64,000 nucleotides of DNA from Clostridium sp. BJN0001 (GTDB lineage Bacteria; Bacillota; Clostridia; Clostridiales; Clostridiaceae), in the NCBI RefSeq assembly GCF_022869825.1, contig NZ_CP094971.1, positions 1,303,501 through 1,367,500 of the forward strand, read 5' to 3'. Positions within the stretch are counted from its first letter, which is position 1. Every line of letters starts with the position of its first letter. The translations under genes and the position numbers were made by a program. This document shows, one piece after another, positions 20,454 to 30,211 of this stretch. Under the pieces are notes generated by a model. The model saw nothing but the letters and a program-made list of their open reading frames with translations. It was not told the origin of the DNA and did no database searches.

Positions 20454-21278
20454 ATGAAAACTAAAAAAAGTTTAATCAATTTAGTATTTTGGATTTCACT
20501 TTCTTTACTATTTAATATATTTATATACTATTTAAAGGGATATGATTCTGCAATAGATTATTTAGGAGGATACATAATTGAAATGTCTCTTAGTATCGAT
20601 AATCTATTTCTTTTTTTAATGGTTTTTTCAGAATTTCATATAGATGAAAAATATCAAGAGAGAGTACTTCTTTATGGGGTATTTGGTGCTATGATATTGA
20701 GATTTATTTTTATAATATTAGGAATTAGAATAATAAATGCATTTTCATTTATGCTTTCAATTTTTGGAATAGTAATTATAATGAGCGGATTAAAAATGTT
20801 TTTAGGAATTGAAAAAAACGAGAATTTTCATAATAAACATATTGTTAAAATTATAGAGAAATTTATACCTATAACAGATCGAATTTATGGCCATAAATTT
20901 TTTATAAAAAAGAATAATATTATATATGGTACACCTCTTTTGCTTTCACTTTTAGTTATCGAATTTTCAGATATAATTTTTGCACTTGATTCAATTCCAG
21001 CTATATTTTCTATTACTACTGATACATTTATTGTGTATTTTTCAAATATATTTGCTATACTTGTTCTTAGAAGTATGTATTATATTTTAGCTAAGATGAA
21101 TAGCATGTTTAAATTTATGAAATATGGTGTTGGATTTATTCTTATTTTTACAGGAATAAAACTAGTACTTTCAGATTTTAGCTATAAAATATCATCGTCA
21201 ATTTCAATTTTATTTATTGTATCTATATTATTATTTTTTATTTTACTTTCATTACTAATAAAAGAAAAGGGACACTAA
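20454..21278 (+). CDS. TerC-family integral membrane protein
   Basis: 274 aa with seven or more hydrophobic helices. The TerC signature residues are present: EMSLSIDNLFLFLMVFSEF in the first half and VIEFSDIIFALDSIPAIFSI in the second, each with conserved acidic residues in the membrane. TerC/Alx proteins are linked to metal (Mn2+) export, pH or envelope stress and co-translocational metalation. An ATG at 20442 lies inside the ribosome site, so the start at 20454 (after TATGGAGGC) is preferred. The DMT transporter follows 16 nt later. Confidence 0.9.
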   Translation: MKTKKSLINLVFWISLSLLFNIFIYYLKGYDSAIDYLGGYIIEMSLSIDNLFLFLMVFSEFHIDEKYQERVLLYGVFGAMILRFIFIILGIRIINAFSFMLSIFGIVIIMSGLKMFLGIEKNENFHNKHIVKIIEKFIPITDRIYGHKFFIKKNNIIYGTPLLLSLLVIEFSDIIFALDSIPAIFSITTDTFIVYFSNIFAILVLRSMYYILAKMNSMFKFMKYGVGFILIFTGIKLVLSDFSYKISSSISILFIVSILLFFILLSLLIKEKGH

Positions 21279-21294
21279 CATAGGGAGGGATTTT

Positions 21295-22182
21295 TTGAAA
21301 TTAAATAACAGAACAAAAGGAATATTATGCATGATATTTTCTTCATTTGGATTTGCAATGATGGCAACATTTATTAAATTATCAGGTGATCTTCCATCAT
21401 TTGAAAAGAGTTTTTATAGAAATTTTATTGCAATTTTAATTGCAGGATTTATGCTTATAAAAAATAAACAAAGTTTTTTAGGAAAACTTGAAAACCAGAA
21501 ATTATTATTACTAAGATCAACACTTGGTACATGTGGAATCTTTTTAAATTTTTATGCAATCGATAGGCTTGTCTTATCTGATGCAAATATGTTAAATAAG
21601 CTTAGCCCATTTTTTACGATTCTTTTATCAACTATAATTTTAAAAGAAAAAATGACTAAAAAACAGGCAACTGTTGTGACAACATCACTTATATTTGCAT
21701 TTTTAGGTTCTCTTTTTGTAATCAAACCGAAATTTGCATTTGAAGCTTTACCATCATTATCTGGAGCACTTGGAGGATTTTGTGCAGGTGCTGCTTATAC
21801 ATGTGTAAGGAAACTTTCAGGTAAAGAGAAACCAAATACGATAGTATTCTATTTTTCTCTATTTTCATGCCTTGCATCATTACCTCTTATGATGATTTCT
21901 TATAAACATATAACACTTATACAGTTTATATATCTTATCATGGCAGGTGTATTTGCAAGTGTAGGACAATTTGGTATAACTAATGCATACAAGTTTGCAA
22001 AAGCAAATCAGATATCTATTTTTGATTATACTAATATAGTATTTTCAGCAATAATAAGTATAGTTTTATTTGGAGTAATTCCTGATGTATATAGTTTTAT
22101 AGGATACATTATAATTTTTCTTTCATCTTTTTATATGTTTATGTTTAATAAAAAGATGGATCAATGTACAGATACTAAATAA
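21295..22182 (+). CDS. DMT-superfamily (EamA) transporter
   Basis: 295 aa, about ten membrane helices in two EamA repeats. The first contains FSSFGFAMMATFIKLSGDLP and LLRSTLGTCGIFLNFYAIDR; the second contains GFCAGAAYTCVRKLSG and AGVFASVGQFGITNAYKFA. It begins with TTG after a strong GGGAGGG. Drug/metabolite transporters of this kind export small metabolites or are permeases; the substrate cannot be read. Probably in one transcript with terC. Confidence 0.88.
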   Translation: MKLNNRTKGILCMIFSSFGFAMMATFIKLSGDLPSFEKSFYRNFIAILIAGFMLIKNKQSFLGKLENQKLLLLRSTLGTCGIFLNFYAIDRLVLSDANMLNKLSPFFTILLSTIILKEKMTKKQATVVTTSLIFAFLGSLFVIKPKFAFEALPSLSGALGGFCAGAAYTCVRKLSGKEKPNTIVFYFSLFSCLASLPLMMISYKHITLIQFIYLIMAGVFASVGQFGITNAYKFAKANQISIFDYTNIVFSAIISIVLFGVIPDVYSFIGYIIIFLSSFYMFMFNKKMDQCTDTK

Positions 22183-22250
22183 TTTAAAAAACTTTCATAA
22201 TTAACTATATTTCTCATATAATATGTTATAGTAATTATTTGCGGTGATTC

Positions 22251-22730
22251 TTGCATTTGGAAAAGTACATAAGCTCTAGGTTTTTATATATTCGCTCTTT
22301 AAAAAAAAATCATATAGCTGAATTTAAAACAAAAGAACTTGAAAAAGAATATAGAAAACAAAAAAAGCTTATACTAAATATAAGTAAAGATAAAAATAAA
22401 TCTCTTGCTATTTTAAAAAAAATGGTTAAAAAATGGTATATAAATAATGGATGTGACTTAAAATCTGAAAGAGTATATATAAATACAAAACTCCAGTCAT
22501 ATATGGCTGGAGGGTGTGGTATAGAAGCATCATTTATAGCGAGCTTTACTGCAAGTATGACATTATCATTCTTAAACAATAATATTTTAAAAACAGAGAA
22601 GTTTTATGCTGTTATTTATGTTATAATTTTTTTGTGTGGTTCATCGTACTTTTTACTTAAAGAAAATAAAAATGTAGAAATGTATAATTTATTCTTAGAA
22701 GCAGTAAATGAAATATTAATTTCTGAATAA
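22251..22730 (+). CDS. Hypothetical membrane protein, 159 aa
   Basis: A very basic, helical N-terminus (about residues 15-65, rich in Lys) is followed by two hydrophobic segments (ASFIASFTASMTLSFLNN and FYAVIYVIIFLCGSSYFLL). Start is TTG at 22251 or 22257 with a weak site (CGGTGATT); the true start is uncertain. No family recognised. The next small gene is 47 nt downstream on the same strand. Confidence 0.6.
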   Translation: MHLEKYISSRFLYIRSLKKNHIAEFKTKELEKEYRKQKKLILNISKDKNKSLAILKKMVKKWYINNGCDLKSERVYINTKLQSYMAGGCGIEASFIASFTASMTLSFLNNNILKTEKFYAVIYVIIFLCGSSYFLLKENKNVEMYNLFLEAVNEILISE

Positions 22731-22777
22731 ACTTTCTTCAAAATGAGAAAAATACTCGTGAAAGGAAGTGCTGCTTT

Positions 22778-22936
22778 ATGGATATGGACAAAATTGAGAA
22801 GCTTAATAAAAATGATTTAAATGATGGCTTTTATGATTACCATTCTGGTTATGTATTAAGTGATGAAAAAGATAAACTTTCTGAGCATTATCAAATACAA
22901 GGATTTGATGGTAGTAATTTAGAAAGTAAAGAATAA
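22778..22936 (+). CDS. Small acidic protein, 52 aa
   Basis: Reads MDMDKIEKLNKNDLNDGFYD through a YHSGYVLSDEKDKL segment to the end SNLESKE. An AAAGGAAGTG ribosome site lies about 10 nt before the ATG (a second ATG at 22784 is possible), and a terminator lies right after the stop. Placement between a membrane protein gene and a helicase gene, with both expression signals, supports a real gene. No family recognised. Confidence 0.6.
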   Translation: MDMDKIEKLNKNDLNDGFYDYHSGYVLSDEKDKLSEHYQIQGFDGSNLESKE

Positions 22937-22945
22937 AAAAATTAT

Positions 22946-22977
22946 AGGCTGCACATAAATTTATGTGTAGCCTTTTT
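22946..22977 (+). terminator. Rho-independent terminator
   Basis: GGCTGCACATAAA pairs with TTTATGTGTAGCC and runs into T5, ending the 52-aa gene. Confidence 0.85.
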
Positions 22978-23008
22978 ATTATAATAATATTTTAAGGTGA
23001 AATAGTAT

Positions 23009-25927
23009 ATGTACAAAATAGAAAGTGTTATTGATAATGTTATATTTTTAGATATTGTAACTGCTTCTGGTAATAATGGAATATCTTATATTATTGCATT
23101 ATCATTAATTAAAATAAAAAATAAAAGACTATATAAAAAATCTTTTTATATAAAACCTCAAAGAAAAATAAATACAGCTTTATTAGAAGATAACGTAATA
23201 ATAGATAAAAATCTTTTATATATAGGTAAGAATATTAATGAAATAAGAGATGAATTTATTACTTTTTTAGAAGACCTGCCTGTAATATGTGATAGTGAAA
23301 AAAAATATTTAATGATAAAAACTATATTTCATAATTTAAAAAATGTATTTATGAATAGCTTTGAACTTGCAGGAATACTAGAACCGTATCATGAAAGTTT
23401 TACTAAAGACTACCTTTTAAAAAATCTTACAAATAAAGAATTTAGCACTATTTCCATCGAAAATTTACCGCTTAAGAATTTTTATATAGTAAACTCTCTT
23501 CTTGTAAGACAGTATGACAGAGAAAATAGGGAGAAGGATGATCTTTTTAATGTTATAAAAAACGATTATAAAAATCTTTTATCATGGTCATGGATAAAAT
23601 ATATAAAAATGCCTTTATTCTTTGATTTTTCAAAATATGATTATGTCTCTTTTTCTGATAAAATAAAAAAGAATATTCATAAAAAGAATATAAAAATAGA
23701 TTATAAAAAGTGTGAAATGTTATTAAAAAATAAAGAGATTTTTGATAACGGAACAGAATTTTCATATAAATATAGACCTTATCAAGAAGAAATTTCAAGA
23801 AAAATCAGAGAAAATATACAGCAAAATGAAAAAATATTTATTGAAGCTCCAACTGGAAGTGGTAAAACTTTTGCATATGTTCTTGTTCTTGTAATTTTAT
23901 CGTATATAAATAAGTTAAGAAATAAGAGAGCAGATGCAAGTTTCATTATTTCAACAAATACAAAAGAACTTCAAAATCAACTTATAAAGAAAGACATACC
24001 AGATATAATAGACACATTAAATTTAAGAAACTTAGTAACATTTGGATCTATTAAAGGTAAGAATAATTATATTTGTATTGATAGAATAAATTCATGCGAA
24101 AAATTTGATAAATCATATGAATCATCATTATCAGAAATTTATATAAGAAGATTTATAAAAGGTGGAAAATTTGGAGATATTGATGATATTAATTTTTCAA
24201 TGTATAGAAAATTTAATGTTTCTTATTACATAAATGATATAGTCTGTGATTCAGACTACTGTGATACTTCATTATGCAAGAAAGAATGCTATTTTAAAAA
24301 CAAATGTTTAAACCTTTCTGATGAAAATATAACAGTTATAAATCATTCGCTTCTTGCATGTTGGCCATATAAGGAAAAAAAGAAAATATCTCATCTAATT
24401 ATAGATGAAGCACATAATTTATTAGATAAATGCTATGATTTTTTTTCAGAAGAATTTAGCTATTTAGAATTTTTAAAACTGCTTGAAAATATTGATAAAC
24501 ATAATCCTACTATTATTTATAATCTTACAAATTTAAATATTTCATATGGATTTCGTGAAAATATTGATAAAGAAAAAATAATACGTTTAAAAAATGATGC
24601 TAAAATAAATACTGAACTTCTTTTAAACGAATTTAAATCCATGAAAATTTCAGATGGAAGATATAATTATTCTTTTGAATTTTTTTTGCCGCCTTCTGAT
24701 ATAAAAGATAATATAAAAATATTAGCAGATGAGATTTATGATATAAAAGAAAGTATTTATGCTCTTTATAAAACAATCGAAACTTACTTCAAAAATATAA
24801 TGAATGAAGATAGTGACACAGATGACAAAAGTGCAAAAGTAGTAAGTGAATATATTGTAAAGTTAAAAAAATATTTTGATTTGCTTGATAAATTCCTAGA
24901 AAAAAATAAGAACTTTGCTAAAATTATTACTGTAGATTCTGAATATAATGATTTTAAAATCACAAATACTCCATTAAATGTAGGAAATATGTTTAATGAA
25001 AATATACTAAAAGATGTTAAAAGTACAGCATTTATATCTGCAACTTTGAAGATTGATAATTCGTATAAAACAATAAAAAATCATTTAATGCAGCAAGAAG
25101 CAAAGGAATATACTGTAAAACCAATATTTAATCTTAAAGACAGGACAAAAATATTTGCTTTAAATGATGCTGGAAGATATACTTCTTCATTTTTTATAAA
25201 AAGAATATCAAATTTCATTTTTAATATAGCCGTAAAAACTAATGGACATATTTTAGTTCTGTTTACTAACAATTATAGAAAGGAGCAGGTTCTTTCTAAC
25301 CTTGAAATATTATCTAATAATACAGATATTGAAGTTTATACAAACAAAAAATCAATTAATGCATTAAAAGATCCAAAAAGAAAAGTTATAATTCTTGGAA
25401 CAAAATTATTTTTTGAAGGAATTGATATACCTGGAGATGCTTTAAATGTTGTAATTTTAGATAAACTACCAAATTATAGTCCAGAATATCCTATATTAAA
25501 AGCAGTTACAACATATAAAAATAAGTCATATCAAAGCTTTAATTATCCAAATTTATGTATCAAAATGAAACAAATTTATGGTAGGCTTATAAGAAGTGAT
25601 CTTGATTATGGATATTTTATTGTATTAGATCCTGGTATTAATAAACTTACAATGTATAATCTTCAAAATGATTTAAATGGTCCTGACATTAAAAACGCAT
25701 CTATGGCATCTATTATAAAATTGATAGACGCTGATTATAAAAAATACAAAAGAGAAAATCTTAATTCAATTATAAATAAAATAAAATGTAAAGATAAAGA
25801 AATATATGATAATTTTAATAATGAATCAAAAATAAATAAATTATTTTGGAAAGTTCAAAAGGATGATAAAAATTGTTATTTATTTAAAAATATTGATTAT
25901 GTCTTAAAAACTACTAAAAAGTTATAA
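23009..25927 (+). CDS. DinG-type superfamily 2 DNA helicase with degenerate exonuclease-like N-terminus
   Basis: 972 aa. Walker A is EAPTGSGKTFAYV (near residue 280), the DEAH box is LIIDEAHNLLD (near 465), and GRLIRSDLDYGYFIVLD is motif VI. Four or more Cys between motifs Ia and II (CIDRINSCEKF, then CDSDYCDTSLCKKECYF) fit the XPD/DinG [4Fe-4S] domain. The N-terminal 200 residues align by position with the DEDDh exonuclease of Firmicute DinG, but the first acidic motif reads FLDIVTASG (Glu lost) and the later HN..FD is absent, so nuclease activity is unlikely. Role: ATP-dependent 5'-3' helicase in repair. Confidence 0.85.
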   Translation: MYKIESVIDNVIFLDIVTASGNNGISYIIALSLIKIKNKRLYKKSFYIKPQRKINTALLEDNVIIDKNLLYIGKNINEIRDEFITFLEDLPVICDSEKKYLMIKTIFHNLKNVFMNSFELAGILEPYHESFTKDYLLKNLTNKEFSTISIENLPLKNFYIVNSLLVRQYDRENREKDDLFNVIKNDYKNLLSWSWIKYIKMPLFFDFSKYDYVSFSDKIKKNIHKKNIKIDYKKCEMLLKNKEIFDNGTEFSYKYRPYQEEISRKIRENIQQNEKIFIEAPTGSGKTFAYVLVLVILSYINKLRNKRADASFIISTNTKELQNQLIKKDIPDIIDTLNLRNLVTFGSIKGKNNYICIDRINSCEKFDKSYESSLSEIYIRRFIKGGKFGDIDDINFSMYRKFNVSYYINDIVCDSDYCDTSLCKKECYFKNKCLNLSDENITVINHSLLACWPYKEKKKISHLIIDEAHNLLDKCYDFFSEEFSYLEFLKLLENIDKHNPTIIYNLTNLNISYGFRENIDKEKIIRLKNDAKINTELLLNEFKSMKISDGRYNYSFEFFLPPSDIKDNIKILADEIYDIKESIYALYKTIETYFKNIMNEDSDTDDKSAKVVSEYIVKLKKYFDLLDKFLEKNKNFAKIITVDSEYNDFKITNTPLNVGNMFNENILKDVKSTAFISATLKIDNSYKTIKNHLMQQEAKEYTVKPIFNLKDRTKIFALNDAGRYTSSFFIKRISNFIFNIAVKTNGHILVLFTNNYRKEQVLSNLEILSNNTDIEVYTNKKSINALKDPKRKVIILGTKLFFEGIDIPGDALNVVILDKLPNYSPEYPILKAVTTYKNKSYQSFNYPNLCIKMKQIYGRLIRSDLDYGYFIVLDPGINKLTMYNLQNDLNGPDIKNASMASIIKLIDADYKKYKRENLNSIINKIKCKDKEIYDNFNNESKINKLFWKVQKDDKNCYLFKNIDYVLKTTKKL

Positions 25928-25987
25928 AAATGTTTACATATTTATGATATAATATATTAAATAATATTGAAAAATAGGAGATACAAA

Positions 25988-27229
25988 ATGATTACTAAGA
26001 AACTTAAGAAGCTAATATTATTTACAGCTATATTAACTGGAACGTTTTGCTTTACTAATGAAAATGTATATGCTGAATGGATTCATCAAGACTCATCATG
26101 GAAGTATACAGAAGAAGGAGTTAACATAACTGGCTGGAAACTTATAAATGGACTTTGGTATTATTTCTATCCAAATAATAATATGGCAGTAGGATGGGTA
26201 AATGATAATGGAACATATTATTATATGGATGAGTCTGGTGCAATGAATACTGGATGGATTAAAATTAATGATAAATGGTATTATCTTTTAGGAAATGGCA
26301 GCATGGCAACTGGCTGGATTAATGATAATAACGCTTCTTACTATTTAAATAGTAGTGGCGATATGGCAGTAGGTGTTATTAATATAGGAAAAATGCAATA
26401 TGAGTTTGATGAAAGTGGAAGATTAATAAAAAGTTCATCAAAAGAAGAATCATCATCTCAGATAATAGATTCAGACAAAGATTATGCATATGATTATATT
26501 AATAAAAACGGATATGTTGCCACATCAGAAAATCCACTTAATGTAAGAGAAAATGCGGATATTGGTTCTAATATAGTAGACAAGCTTCCTAAAAATTCAA
26601 TGGTTTATGTGCTTTATTCAAAAAATAATTTTTATAAAGTGCAATATAATAATACTAAAGAAGGATTTGTTTCAAAGGATTACATAACTTTTGATAAAGA
26701 AAACATAGTAACTGATGATAATTTTTCAAAAAATACTATCTCTTATGAAGAAAATTCATATACATTCAATTTTAATATAAGAAAAACAGCTCCTTATAAA
26801 GATAACAAGAACTATTATTCTAATAATAATATTTTTTATCAGGTAAAACTATCACCTCCATTTATGAATGGAAGTAAACAAATTATAGGGAACTGTACTT
26901 GGTATGCATATGGACGAGCTATGGAAATTACGGGCATGAAACAACTTGATGCAGGATTTACTGGGAATGCATATGAGTGGTGGAAAGCTAATCTAAAAAG
27001 TGGGAAATATAAATATGGACAAACGCCAAGACTTGGTGCTATTGCTGTATGGAATACATCTCTTCCAGGTTCTACAGGTCATGGACATGTTGCTGTAGTT
27101 GAAGATATAGATGGCGACGATGTATACATATCAGAATCAGCTTGGTCTGGAGTTCTTTTTTCATATAAACATATATATAATACTGAAGATTTATTCGGAT
27201 ATATATATTTAGATCAGCCAAATTTCTAA
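25988..27229 (+). CDS. Secreted wall hydrolase: cell-wall-binding repeats, SH3 and CHAP domains
   Basis: 413 aa from the ATG after ATAGGAGATAC; an in-frame TTG at 25967 encloses that site. A signal peptide ends near VYAEW. Residues 25-140 hold about five CW_binding_1 repeats (GWKLINGLWYYFYPNN type). An SH3_3-like segment (NPLNVRENADIGSNIVDKLP) lies around 180-235. The C-terminal CHAP domain has catalytic Cys in GNCTWYAYGRAMEITG and His in GHGHVAVVEDI. It probably cleaves peptidoglycan as an amidase or endopeptidase at the cell surface. Confidence 0.9.
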   Translation: MITKKLKKLILFTAILTGTFCFTNENVYAEWIHQDSSWKYTEEGVNITGWKLINGLWYYFYPNNNMAVGWVNDNGTYYYMDESGAMNTGWIKINDKWYYLLGNGSMATGWINDNNASYYLNSSGDMAVGVINIGKMQYEFDESGRLIKSSSKEESSSQIIDSDKDYAYDYINKNGYVATSENPLNVRENADIGSNIVDKLPKNSMVYVLYSKNNFYKVQYNNTKEGFVSKDYITFDKENIVTDDNFSKNTISYEENSYTFNFNIRKTAPYKDNKNYYSNNNIFYQVKLSPPFMNGSKQIIGNCTWYAYGRAMEITGMKQLDAGFTGNAYEWWKANLKSGKYKYGQTPRLGAIAVWNTSLPGSTGHGHVAVVEDIDGDDVYISESAWSGVLFSYKHIYNTEDLFGYIYLDQPNF

Positions 27230-27252
27230 TATCTATTTAAGGAGGAATTTAT

Positions 27253-27366
27253 ATGAGCGAAAAAGAAAATGACAATAAAAAGAGTAGAAAAGTTAAATTA
27301 TCCGAATCAGAGCAAGAGGATGCTGCAAAGGCAATAATAACTTCATGGCTTCGAGAAAATAATTAA
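27253..27366 (+). CDS. Small charged protein, 37 aa
   Basis: Reads MSEKENDNKKSRKVKLSESE and ends IITSWLRENN. The ribosome site AAGGAGGAA is strong, 7 nt from the ATG, and the gene sits tightly between the CHAP protein and the NERD gene. It is highly charged and helical with no membrane segment. No family recognised; the strong site is the main support. Confidence 0.6.
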   Translation: MSEKENDNKKSRKVKLSESEQEDAAKAIITSWLRENN

Positions 27367-27381
27367 ATAAGGTATTTACAA

Positions 27382-28035
27382 ATGATAGAATGTTTAATAG
27401 TAAGTTTATTATTAATTTTTATAATAACTTCTTTAATAAAAAATGTATATTACAAAATAAAAAGGAATGCCATTGGCAAGAATGGCGAAAATGAGGTAAA
27501 TAAGATTATATCAAAGAATTTAAATAGAAATTTTTATATTCTAAAAGATATATTATTAAATCATAATGAAAAGACTTCACAAATAGATCACATTATTATT
27601 TCTAAAAAAGGAATATTTGTTATAGAGACTAAAAATTACTCTGGGAAAATTATAGCGAATAAAGATAAAAAATATTGGACTCAATTTGTAAAAGGGGAAA
27701 AGCATTTTTTCTTTAATCCTATATTGCAAAATGAAGGCCATATAAGAATGCTTAAAAATATTTTAAAATATAAATATGGTAGAAATATAAATATATACTC
27801 AGTAGTTGTTTTTACAAATAGAAGCAAAGTAGAAAATATTGATTTTTTAGATTCAGTCATATATATAAATCAACTGATTAAATTTATTAAAAATAAAAAA
27901 TGTTCAAGAAAAGACATGATTTCAAAAGATGACATGAATTATTTGAAAGATCTAATATTAGAAAATAATATTAAAGATAAAAAAATTAGAAATAAACATA
28001 TTAAATATGTAAAGGAAATAGCAGGAAAGAAATGA
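27382..28035 (+). CDS. NERD-domain (nuclease-related) membrane-anchored protein
   Basis: 217 aa with an N-terminal membrane helix (ECLIVSLLLIFIITSLI) followed by a NERD domain: GKNGENEVNKIISKNL, then SQIDHIIISKKGIFVIETKN and GKIIANKDKKYWTQ. The D...E.K pattern (QIDH...VIETKN) is the PD-(D/E)XK-like core of the family, so a nuclease active site is plausible. The ribosome site is weak (AAGG). The 3D-domain gene follows after 4 nt, so the two are coupled. The natural substrate is unknown. Confidence 0.88.
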   Translation: MIECLIVSLLLIFIITSLIKNVYYKIKRNAIGKNGENEVNKIISKNLNRNFYILKDILLNHNEKTSQIDHIIISKKGIFVIETKNYSGKIIANKDKKYWTQFVKGEKHFFFNPILQNEGHIRMLKNILKYKYGRNINIYSVVVFTNRSKVENIDFLDSVIYINQLIKFIKNKKCSRKDMISKDDMNYLKDLILENNIKDKKIRNKHIKYVKEIAGKK

Positions 28036-28039
28036 TGTA

Positions 28040-28555
28040 ATGTCTAAAAAGAAAATAATAATTGGAGTTTTGTCTTTATTTCTAGCTTCTGCACTAGGTG
28101 CAATACTTGGAATTTTAAAATATAATAATGATTATAATTACACATTTAAAAATAATTATAAAATATTAAAAAGTGAAGATACTAATAAAACAAATAAAAA
28201 TGCAATATATTCTGATAAAGATATTGATATAACAAATCTTCAGAAACTTGATTGCGAACTTACAGCGTATTGTGGCTGCTATGAATGTTCAAAGAATTTT
28301 GGAATAACTACTGCACTTGAAACTGAAGCTAAGATTGGTATAGTTGCAGCTCCTGTAGATATACCTCTTGGTACTATGCTATATATTCCAAGTCTTAAAT
28401 ATTTAAAAGAAGATGGAATATTTTATATTGAAGATAGAGGTGAAGCTGTAACAATCAAGAATAATGATGTACATATAATTGACGTTTATCTTCCAAAACA
28501 TGAAGATACAATTGAATTTGGAAGAAAAAAAAGTGATGCTTACATAATAAAGTAG
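28040..28555 (+). CDS. 3D-domain secreted or membrane-anchored protein
   Basis: 171 aa with an N-terminal hydrophobic anchor (IIIGVLSLFLASALGAILGI). The C-terminal 3D domain starts with LDCELTAYCGCYECSKNFG and includes VAAPVDIPLGTMLYI, YIEDRGEAV and HIIDVYLP, supplying the conserved aspartates that name the domain. 3D domains form a double-psi beta barrel like MltA and occur in clostridial wall-active proteins, so peptidoglycan cleavage is likely. It lies directly upstream of the IS insertion. Confidence 0.88.
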   Translation: MSKKKIIIGVLSLFLASALGAILGILKYNNDYNYTFKNNYKILKSEDTNKTNKNAIYSDKDIDITNLQKLDCELTAYCGCYECSKNFGITTALETEAKIGIVAAPVDIPLGTMLYIPSLKYLKEDGIFYIEDRGEAVTIKNNDVHIIDVYLPKHEDTIEFGRKKSDAYIIK

Positions 28556-28578
28556 TATAAATAATTAAATATAACCTA

Positions 28579-28584
28579 AACTAA
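28579..28584. repeat. Left copy of 6-bp target duplication (AACTAA)
   Basis: Immediately outside the left terminal repeat of the IS and identical to 30385-30390. Confidence 0.7.
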
Positions 28585-28735
28585 GAGTACTCTCGGAAAC
28601 AAATGAATAAATGATGGAATTTTATGCAGTTCAATTTATGCCTGATTTTTGCAATGAAATAATTAAAAACAGGCATGAGAAATAAGCCTTACTAAAAAGG
28701 TTTGAAAAAAATGGTATTTATAATATCAAAGACAT

Positions 28736-30202
28736 TTATAATTTGATTCTTGCATCAAGATGAATATTTATTCCAATCATCATGGTAAAAAATGAATATC
28801 TTTTTTTACCGCGAATTTGCATCTGATGAAGCTTATAATCATTCAAGATGCGGTTATTAATCCGTTCAGAACAGGTTCTGGTTTTATAGGTTTCTTTCCA
28901 CTTTTTTGTACCTCTAGGTACTGTAGTGAATAGACGTAAATCCCAGTCCGGTTTTGTATAAATTACTCGCCCATATTTAGATGGTGAGCATTGATTCTTG
29001 TGAGAACATTCATCAATTTTGCCACATGCTAGAGGGCAACGCCATTTATGGCGTGAACGGCTTTTGCAAAAGCCGTCATAAATCATTTCATTACTACCAA
29101 TACAGATAGGGATTCCTTTATCTGTTATGCTGATTGCTTTCGGAAGCGTAGCAGCTTTTCCACGATTGGAATTTAAGTCAATGAAAGGATTTATTCCCCA
29201 TTCTTTGAGTAATTCATAGGTGGGATAATTGTCATTAGCAGAGTCAAAGCAGATATTGCTTATGGGAAGTTCGGGAGAAACTTCTCTAAGCTCTGCTAGT
29301 GAAACAATGCCTGAAATACTATCGTGACGTTTTGCTTGGGTATAACGAAATAATAATGGAAGATCCGATTTAGTAACAGGATCATAAGTAGATAACGCAT
29401 ATAACGTATGTCCATAAAACCAAGTATTAAGATCACTGTCCCATCCCCAAGTGGCATCAATATCAGAATATTTTCTATCACAGTTACAGTTATAAATGCC
29501 GTTTTCGCGGCAACTGCAAACTTTAGAACCTAGTGATGAAGAGTGACAGTGAACGCAAGTACCATCGCCAGCAACAGTAAGGTTTTCAATAGAAATTAAC
29601 CCTAACTCAATAGATGGAACTATAGCAATAAGAGAGAAAATATCTTGAAGAAGACGTTCGTAACGGTTAGAAAAATTTTTATCTGTAAGAAAAAAGTCAG
29701 TAAGTTTTTTAACCACATTTGGGTGTTTGTTAGGTAATTTTTTATTTTTGCCAGGTGCTTTTGACTTAGGTTTTGATGACTTTGGATATTTATGAAGTTC
29801 TTTTTCATCAAATCTATCTTTAGAAGTATCTCGAAGCCATAGGCGATTAATTAAGTCATAGTAAGAGCCTAAAGGTGGAAGTGAATCAGGAGAACAACCT
29901 ATTAGCATTGCTAAAAGATCATCAGAGATTAAAGTGTTCACCCAATTTGTAAGACTGGTTTCTCCCATATCTAGCATGAGAATGATAGAACGAAAAATTT
30001 CAGGTTGATTTAATGAAGGTCTACCAGTTTTAGAGTAATAAGGTTCTAAAACAGAATGTAGTGGATCAAGATTAAGAGAAGTAAGTTTTTTTATCGAATC
30101 AGAATAAGAACTAAGCCTTTTTCGCAAAGAAGCATTTAATGTTGATGCGGAATTAGAAAGAAAATCAATATATTCCTTGTGTGAAGTCCAAAATTTTAGC
30201 AT
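28736..30202 (-). CDS. DDE transposase of the IS element
   Basis: 488 aa, apparently intact. It has an N-terminal helical, DNA-binding-type region with YYSKTGRPSLNQPEIFRSII. The RNase H-like core carries likely catalytic residues in TVAGDGTCVHCH (Asp), ICFDSANDNYPTYELLKEWG (Asp) and TRTCSERINNRI (Glu). Several Cys pairs (KVCSCRENGIYNCNCDRK; CPLACGKIDECSHKNQC) look like zinc-binding insertions. It belongs to the IS4/IS5-type DDE superfamily; I cannot fix the ISfinder family (IS1182-like is possible). RBS AGGAGGC is 9 nt before the ATG and lies inside a predicted hairpin. Confidence 0.9.
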   Translation of the reverse strand: MLKFWTSHKEYIDFLSNSASTLNASLRKRLSSYSDSIKKLTSLNLDPLHSVLEPYYSKTGRPSLNQPEIFRSIILMLDMGETSLTNWVNTLISDDLLAMLIGCSPDSLPPLGSYYDLINRLWLRDTSKDRFDEKELHKYPKSSKPKSKAPGKNKKLPNKHPNVVKKLTDFFLTDKNFSNRYERLLQDIFSLIAIVPSIELGLISIENLTVAGDGTCVHCHSSSLGSKVCSCRENGIYNCNCDRKYSDIDATWGWDSDLNTWFYGHTLYALSTYDPVTKSDLPLLFRYTQAKRHDSISGIVSLAELREVSPELPISNICFDSANDNYPTYELLKEWGINPFIDLNSNRGKAATLPKAISITDKGIPICIGSNEMIYDGFCKSRSRHKWRCPLACGKIDECSHKNQCSPSKYGRVIYTKPDWDLRLFTTVPRGTKKWKETYKTRTCSERINNRILNDYKLHQMQIRGKKRYSFFTMMIGINIHLDARIKL

Positions 30203-30211
30203 ATGTGAAGT

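Noticed and set aside
28585..28592. GAGTACTC as an 8-bp target duplication instead of part of the IS repeat
   Set aside because: The palindromic 8-mer could be read so, but AACTAA flanks it on opposite outer sides, which fits GAGTACTC belonging to the inverted repeat.
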